Assembly (NCBI GenBank): GCA_028284805.1
Contig: JANQQZ010000034.1
Span: 1-64,000 of the forward strand
DNA from: Phycisphaerales bacterium
GTDB taxonomy: Bacteria; Planctomycetota; Phycisphaerae; Phycisphaerales; UBA1924
Reading direction: 5' to 3'
Length of the DNA: 64,000 bases
Under the pieces are notes generated by a model that saw nothing but the letters and a program-made list of their open reading frames with translations, was not told the origin of the DNA and ran no database searches. The position numbers and the translations under genes are program-made. This document shows positions 59,869 to 64,000 of this stretch, piece by piece. Each line of letters opens with the position of its first letter. The stretch's first letter is position 1.

Positions 59869-60852
59869 CTATCGCTTGAAGCCCGCGGTCTGGCGGAACA
59901 GCGCGCTGACCGACTCGTTGTGGTGCACGCGGTGGATCGCGGCGCCGAGCAGCGAGCCGACGCACAGCTCGACCAGCCTGCCGCCCAGCTCGGCCCTCGC
60001 CTTGTCCTGCGGGATCGTGTTGGTCACGACGACCCGGCTGATCGCCGAATCGCGCAGCCGCTCGTACGCGGGCCCGACGAACAGCCCGTGCGTCGCGCCC
60101 ACGATGATGTCCTCCGCCCCGTGCTCGCGCACGAGCTTGGCGGCCTCGCAGATCGTGCCCGCGGTCGAGATCATGTCGTCGACCATCAACACCGTCTTGC
60201 CCTTCACGTCGCCGATGATGTGCCCGGTGGTGACCTCCGAGCCCGAAAGCCGACGCTTGTTGATGATCGCCAGATCGCCCCCGAGCAGGTTCGCGAAGCC
60301 CTCGGCAACCTTGACGTTGCCGACGTCGGGCGAAACCAGGCACAGCTCGCCCAGGTCCTCGCGCACGCTCTTGAAGTAGTCGTGGAAGACGGGTGTCGCC
60401 GAAAGGTGGTCGACGGGCAGGTCGAAGAAACCCTGGAGCTGCGCCGCGTGCAGGTCGAGCGCGATCACCCGGTCGGCCTTGCCCGCGGTGATCAGGTTCG
60501 CGACCAGCTTCGCCGTGATCGGCACCCGCCCCTCGCTCTTGCGGTCCTGGCGCCCGTAGCCGAAGTATGGGAGCACGACCGTGACCGTCTTCGCGCTGGC
60601 GCGGCGCAGGCAGTCGAGGAAGATCAGCAGCTCCATCAGGTTGTCGTTCACGGGCGAGCAGGTCGAGATCACGATGAAGCAGTCGCGCCCGCGGACGTCC
60701 TCCTCAACCTTCACGAGCAACTCGCCGTCGGGGAAGACGTGCGTCTTGGCGTCACCCAGCGGCAGCTCGAGGTAGTCGCTCACGCGTTGGGCGAGCGCCC
60801 GCATGTGCCGCCCCGCGAAGACCTTCAGCTGGTCCGCGTCGTACTTGGCCAT
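59869..60852 (-). CDS. prs: Ribose-phosphate pyrophosphokinase
   Basis: The 327-residue enzyme makes PRPP from ribose-5-phosphate and ATP. It has the class I motifs: KVFAGRHMRALAQRVSDYL near the start, FPDGELLVKVEEDVRGRD, the flexible loop YFGYGRQDRKSEGRVPITAKLVANLI, and the PRPP loop VLMVDDMISTAGTICEAA. RRLSG-type residues for the ADP site are present. ATG 60852 overlaps the previous stop by one base (TGATG), with GGAG upstream. PRPP feeds the pyrimidine pathway that pyrF completes. Confidence 0.96.
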   Translation of the reverse strand: MAKYDADQLKVFAGRHMRALAQRVSDYLELPLGDAKTHVFPDGELLVKVEEDVRGRDCFIVISTCSPVNDNLMELLIFLDCLRRASAKTVTVVLPYFGYGRQDRKSEGRVPITAKLVANLITAGKADRVIALDLHAAQLQGFFDLPVDHLSATPVFHDYFKSVREDLGELCLVSPDVGNVKVAEGFANLLGGDLAIINKRRLSGSEVTTGHIIGDVKGKTVLMVDDMISTAGTICEAAKLVREHGAEDIIVGATHGLFVGPAYERLRDSAISRVVVTNTIPQDKARAELGGRLVELCVGSLLGAAIHRVHHNESVSALFRQTAGFKR

Positions 60853-61622
60853 CACCGCACCTCCGCCCGCGCTCGGAACACCCGGTCGACCTCGCCCAGT
60901 TGCTCGGGCGTGTTGATGCTCAGCACGTCCTCAGCGGGCACGGCGTCGATCACCTCGACCCCCTCGCCTCGCCCGAGCAGCAACTCGGGGATGTCCGTGA
61001 CGTACTCCTCGCCCGTCGCCTCGTTCGGCGCGATCGTGCCAAGCCCCCACCGGAGAGCACCGAGCCGGAAGCAGTAGTAGCTCGGGTTCACCTCGCGGAT
61101 GGCGAGCTCGTCCTCACTGGCGTTCTTCTGCTCGACGATCCGCAGGAAGCGGCCCGCCTCGTCGCGCTTGATCCGCCCGTAGCCCGCTGGGTCGTCGAGC
61201 ACCGCGGTCGCGAGCGTCGCCGACGCATCCGACGTCCGGTGCGTGTCGAGAATGGTCCGGAGCGTGGACGCCCGGATCAGCGGGCCGTCGCCGCAGAGCA
61301 CGAAGACGGGCGTGCCATCGCCAGTGCCCTCGAACGCGGGCATCGCGCAGCGCACGGCGTGGCCCGTCCCGTTCTGCTCAAGCTGCTCGGCGAAGGCGAT
61401 CCGGTCGCCGTACCCGGCGAGCGCCTCGCGCACGAGCTCCTGCTTGTAACCCACGACGGCAACCACCCGCTCGCAGCCCGCCTCGAGACAGGCATCAACC
61501 ACGGCGCAGACCATCGGGCAACCCCCGATCGGGTGGCAGACCTTGGGAAGGTCGGACTTCATGCGGGTGCCCTTGCCCGCCGCCAGAATGATCGCCGAAG
61601 GTGCCGACACACTCAGCTCCAC
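60852..61622 (-). CDS. GlmU-type sugar-phosphate nucleotidyltransferase (no acetyltransferase domain)
   Basis: The 256-residue protein is the pyrophosphorylase half of GlmU. It has the N-terminal nucleotide motif AIILAAGKGTRMKSDLPKVCHP, EQNGTGHAVRCAMPAF, FVLCGDGPLIR with metal-binding Asp, and GYGRIKRDEAGRFLRIVEQKNAS. The left-handed beta-helix acetyltransferase domain found in E. coli GlmU is absent. It probably makes UDP-N-acetylglucosamine from the sugar-1-phosphate and UTP. The start is GTG 61622. It lies 33 bp after tRNA-Gln and overlaps prs. Confidence 0.88.
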   Translation of the reverse strand: MELSVSAPSAIILAAGKGTRMKSDLPKVCHPIGGCPMVCAVVDACLEAGCERVVAVVGYKQELVREALAGYGDRIAFAEQLEQNGTGHAVRCAMPAFEGTGDGTPVFVLCGDGPLIRASTLRTILDTHRTSDASATLATAVLDDPAGYGRIKRDEAGRFLRIVEQKNASEDELAIREVNPSYYCFRLGALRWGLGTIAPNEATGEEYVTDIPELLLGRGEGVEVIDAVPAEDVLSINTPEQLGEVDRVFRARAEVR

Positions 61623-61655
61623 GTGATGACGGATTCAACGAGCACGAATGGCAAG

Positions 61656-61727
61656 CTTCCCGGCCAGGACTTGAACCTGGAACGTCTGGACCAAAACCAG
61701 ATGTGTTGCCAATTACACCACCGGGAA
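61656..61727 (-). tRNA. tRNA-Gln (anticodon UUG)
   Basis: The 72-nt gene folds as a cloverleaf. The acceptor stem is TTCCCGG/CCGGGAA, the D arm GTGT/ACAC, the anticodon stem TCTGG/CCAGA with loop TTTTGGT (anticodon TTG, reading CAA), and the T arm contains GGTTCAAGTCC. Discriminator is G. CCA is not encoded. It lies 33 bp before the GlmU-like start and may be cotranscribed with it. Confidence 0.95.
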
Positions 61728-62035
61728 AGCGGTGATTTTGTCGCGCGATGTTCCGCCGGCCAACGTCTCCTGAAGCCAGCACACACTGGCTCTGCCCATC
61801 GATCCACCAACGCGGACCGACGGGCCGTGCTCTCAAGCACGACGCCGGCCGCGGACTGGGCTGACCCCCGACGTGCGCCTCGGCACCCGGTGCCAGCCTG
61901 AGCATGGACCCCCGCCTTCCGCGACCACCGGCGCTCTCGAACAAGCGTCGACAACCCGGCCGGGACCCATGGACGCGCCTGAGCCCCTCAGTCAGGAGGA
62001 GCACCTCGTCGCGCCCGGCTCTCGTAGATCTGATG
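61728..62035. other. 308-bp intergenic stretch between tRNA-Gln and the SWIM gene
   Basis: Apart from the candidate tRNA promoter at its left end, no gene, repeat or known structure was seen. The translatable frames over it and the tRNA look random. Confidence 0.5.
61735..61763 (-). promoter_or_regulatory. Candidate promoter of tRNA-Gln
   Basis: On the minus strand TTGGCC (61763-61758) and CAAAAT (61740-61735) are spaced by 17 bp and end 7 bp before the tRNA. Each matches the sigma-70 consensus in four of six positions. Confidence 0.45.
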
Positions 62036-63070
62036 CTAGCCCTCGTCGTCTGCGTCGTCCGGGCCGAACCCGTCCGATTCCGACGCGTCCTGGTCGGCCT
62101 CGGCGGTCTCCCTGAGCACCGACTCGCTGATCACGTCGTAGCAGGTCGCGAGCAGGCCCACGAGCGGGAAGCTGCTGCCCTCGAACGGGCTCTGGCCCAG
62201 CCGGCGGAGCAGCGGGTGGCTCACCTGGGGCTTCTCGGGGGTCAGGTGCAGGTGCTCCAGCGTGCCCCGGACCTCCCAGAAGTGCTCCAGCCCGTCTTCC
62301 AGCGGGGGAACCGCAAGGGCCTCGACCGCGCCGACATGCGGGGCGTAGACCGGGGCCGAACCGTCCGGCGCCGCGGGCAAGAGGCGGCTGTGACGCAGAC
62401 GCTCGAGCAGCTCGTCCTTGTCGAGCCCACGGAGCGTGAAGATGAGCCAGGGGTTCTCCGCGAGCCGGTCGGCCGTCAGCAGGCCCACGCATGCCGCGTG
62501 CTTGCACCACGTCTCGGGCGACTCCTTGGCCTCGTCGCAGTTGCAGCTCGGCGTGAGCTCCGAGAGCTCGGAGGGGTACAGGTGCACGCCCAGCGGGGCG
62601 AACAGCTCCTCGATGTTCGTGGGCAGCTCGCCCGCGAGCAGCTTGGCGGCGTACTTCGCCTGGTCGGACATCGCCGCCAGGATCGTGTCCCACATCTCCG
62701 GGCTGAAGGGCTCGATCGCGATCTCGACCTTGTACGCCTTGGGCGCGCGGCCCTGCACCGCCGCAACGATCTTGCCCGACTCGAAGCCGATCGTGCGCGT
62801 CTGGCCCAGCGAGGCGTACTCGAGCGCCTCGGCCTGGATCGCGGGCTCGACCCCCGACTCGATCAGCCTGAGCCAGCGCTGGCCCGCCCAGCTCTCGCTG
62901 GCGCGCTCGGTCGAGGGCATGCGGTGCCCGCCGCGGACGCGCCGGGGGTTCTTCGTGCGCTCCGCCTGACGCGACGCGTACCCGCCGACCTGGCGCCGCT
63001 CGACGCCGGGCGGCGGCTTGGGCTTCGAGCTGGGGCGGGGGGGCGGCTGGTTGGAGGGACGCTTGGCCAT
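62036..63070 (-). CDS. SWIM zinc-finger protein next to a SNF2 helicase
   Basis: The 344-residue protein begins with a Pro/Lys/Arg-rich segment (about 1-50). The middle carries a SWIM-type zinc finger, CNCDEAKESPETWCKHAACVG (about residues 175-195, CxC...CxH). The stretch before it (WGSRFGFESGKIVAAVQGRAPKAYKVEIAIEPF-type) and the rest are similar to proteins that accompany SNF2 helicases in bacteria. The C-terminus is acidic. SWIM domains bind DNA or proteins. A GGAGGA site precedes ATG 63070. The SNF2 gene ends 3 bp upstream, so the two are one operon. Confidence 0.8.
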   Translation of the reverse strand: MAKRPSNQPPPRPSSKPKPPPGVERRQVGGYASRQAERTKNPRRVRGGHRMPSTERASESWAGQRWLRLIESGVEPAIQAEALEYASLGQTRTIGFESGKIVAAVQGRAPKAYKVEIAIEPFSPEMWDTILAAMSDQAKYAAKLLAGELPTNIEELFAPLGVHLYPSELSELTPSCNCDEAKESPETWCKHAACVGLLTADRLAENPWLIFTLRGLDKDELLERLRHSRLLPAAPDGSAPVYAPHVGAVEALAVPPLEDGLEHFWEVRGTLEHLHLTPEKPQVSHPLLRRLGQSPFEGSSFPLVGLLATCYDVISESVLRETAEADQDASESDGFGPDDADDEG

Positions 63071-63073
63071 CGG

Positions 63074-64000
63074 CTACTCCTCCCCCACCGCGTCGTCGCG
63101 GAGCGTCAGGAGTTCCTTCAGCGCGTCCGTGTCCAGCTCGGTCAGCCACTGCTCGCCCGAGCCCACGATCTGCTCGGCGAGCTCGGTCTTGGCCTCGAGC
63201 ATCTCGTCGATGCGCTCCTCGAGCGTGCCCCGGCAGACGAACTTGTGCACCTGCACCGTCCGCGTCTGCCCGATGCGGTACGCACGGTCGGTCGCCTGGT
63301 TCTCGACCGCCGGGTTCCACCAGCGATCGAAGTGGAAGACGTGATTCGCCGCGGTCAGGTTCAGGCCCACGCCGCCCGCGCGGAGGCTGACGAGCATGAT
63401 GGGCGACGAGCCGTCGGCGCGCTGGAAGTCCTCGACAAGCTTCTGGCGCTGCGTGCGGGGCGTGCCGCCGTGCAAGAAGAGCACATCCTTGTCGAACGCG
63501 TGCCGGAGCATGACCGCGAGCATGTGCCCCATGACACGGAACTGCGTGAAGATCAGCGCCTGGTCCCCCGCGGCGAGGATCTCGTCGAGCATCTCGATGA
63601 TCCGCGTGCTCTTGCCCGAGCGCGCCGCCGACGGCGCAACGTTCGACGACTTGTCGAACTCCTTGAGCGCTTGCGCCGGATGGTTGCAGATCTGCTTCAG
63701 CTGCACGAGAGCGGAGAGCACGATGCCCCGACGCTTCATGCCCTCCGCCTGATCGACCTCTGTCAGCATCCGCTTGACCGTGCTCTCATAGAGCTCGGCC
63801 TGCTCGTTCGTCAGGTGCGTGTACTCGCGGCTCTCGACCTTGGGGGGCAGATCACCCACGACCTTCGGGTCGGTCTTCAGCCGACGCAGCACGAACGGCC
63901 GAACGAGCGCGCGGAGCTGGCGACCCCGGTTCTCGTCTCGGTAGCGCTCGATCGGGACCGCGAACTTCTTGCGAAAGGTGCCCGACGGGCCGAGGTACCC
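63074..64000 (-). CDS. SNF2 family DEAD/DEAH helicase, C-terminal part
   Basis: The frame is open to the right edge of the window, so the N-terminus is missing. The visible 308 residues have the SNF2 C-terminal helicase domain: [115 protein letters not shown] (in pieces) and [15 protein letters not shown]. These are motifs IV-VI of an ATP-dependent DNA translocase. It is cotranscribed with the SWIM-finger gene. Confidence 0.93.
   Translation of the reverse strand, partial: GYLGPSGTFRKKFAVPIERYRDENRGRQLRALVRPFVLRRLKTDPKVVGDLPPKVESREYTHLTNEQAELYESTVKRMLTEVDQAEGMKRRGIVLSALVQLKQICNHPAQALKEFDKSSNVAPSAARSGKSTRIIEMLDEILAAGDQALIFTQFRVMGHMLAVMLRHAFDKDVLFLHGGTPRTQRQKLVEDFQRADGSSPIMLVSLRAGGVGLNLTAANHVFHFDRWWNPAVENQATDRAYRIGQTRTVQVHKFVCRGTLEERIDEMLEAKTELAEQIVGSGEQWLTELDTDALKELLTLRDDAVGEE

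Noticed and set aside
61613-61954. Open frame covering tRNA-Gln
   Set aside because: Its end translates the tRNA itself and is the typical spurious protein seen over tRNA genes.
1-64000. CRISPR arrays, insertion sequences, prophage or integrative element
   Set aside because: No regularly spaced repeats, transposase or integrase genes or terminal inverted repeats were seen.

Overview
The window is 64 kb of GC-rich bacterial chromosome. It most likely comes from a planctomycete, probably of the Phycisphaerae type. The evidence is gene content: a Minf_1886-type protein, the 'small basic protein' family, a DUF1800/DUF1501 pair, a prepilin-like protein with an H-X9-DG C-terminus, a PEP-CTERM-like exported protein, and an alternative complex III / cytochrome oxidase cluster. 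No rRNA, CRISPR array, insertion sequence or prophage was seen. One tRNA (Gln, UUG) is present.

Region 1 (1-20.1 kb) holds mostly single housekeeping genes: a coiled-coil protein cut by the window edge, a GntR regulator, a TauE/SafE exporter, an aminotransferase, a lone nuoI, pyrF, recG, a small HTH protein with a previously easy-to-miss 55-codon partner, polX, a pseudopilin-like protein, ffh, an AI-2E family transporter, and a 3-methyladenine DNA glycosylase. Several of these genes lack a Shine-Dalgarno sequence and instead carry a TANNNT hexamer 5-9 nt before the start codon, which suggests leaderless transcripts.

Region 2 (20.1-47.6 kb) is respiratory. It contains ResB and CcsA for cytochrome c maturation, an amidohydrolase, an OmpA-like lipoprotein and an MlaE-type permease. 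A minus-strand operon follows, running from about 43.0 down to 27.7 kb: actA-actB-actC-actD-actE-actF, a small membrane protein, sco, coxB, coxA, coxC, a subunit IV-like gene and a two-TM protein. Many junctions are ATGA/GTGA overlaps. Together these encode quinol oxidation by complex III-like Act, electron transfer through c-hemes, and a caa3 oxidase whose subunit I carries the A2-type YSHP motif. A divergent heme A synthase (ctaA) with extra N-terminal membrane segments faces the operon across a 197-bp intergenic region. That region has a TTGACA promoter and a perfect 7-5-7 inverted repeat. DUF1800 and DUF1501 genes follow.

Region 3 (47.7-56.7 kb) has an esterase, a superoxide dismutase, a 0.7-kb structured non-coding stretch, an unusual sigma-70 factor with a clean terminator, and a three-gene cluster. 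The cluster is a canonical PilT, a membrane-anchored GspE/PilB relative whose Walker A lysine and Walker B acid are gone, and a CvpA-like membrane protein. It is the best candidate here for an undescribed system.

Region 4 (56.7-64 kb) is a minus-strand housekeeping block: tRNA-Gln, a GlmU-like pyrophosphorylase, prs, rplY, pth, rpsF, ssb and rplI. The rpsR gene normally expected between ssb and rplI is absent. At the right edge are a SWIM zinc-finger protein and a SNF2 helicase that is cut by the window.
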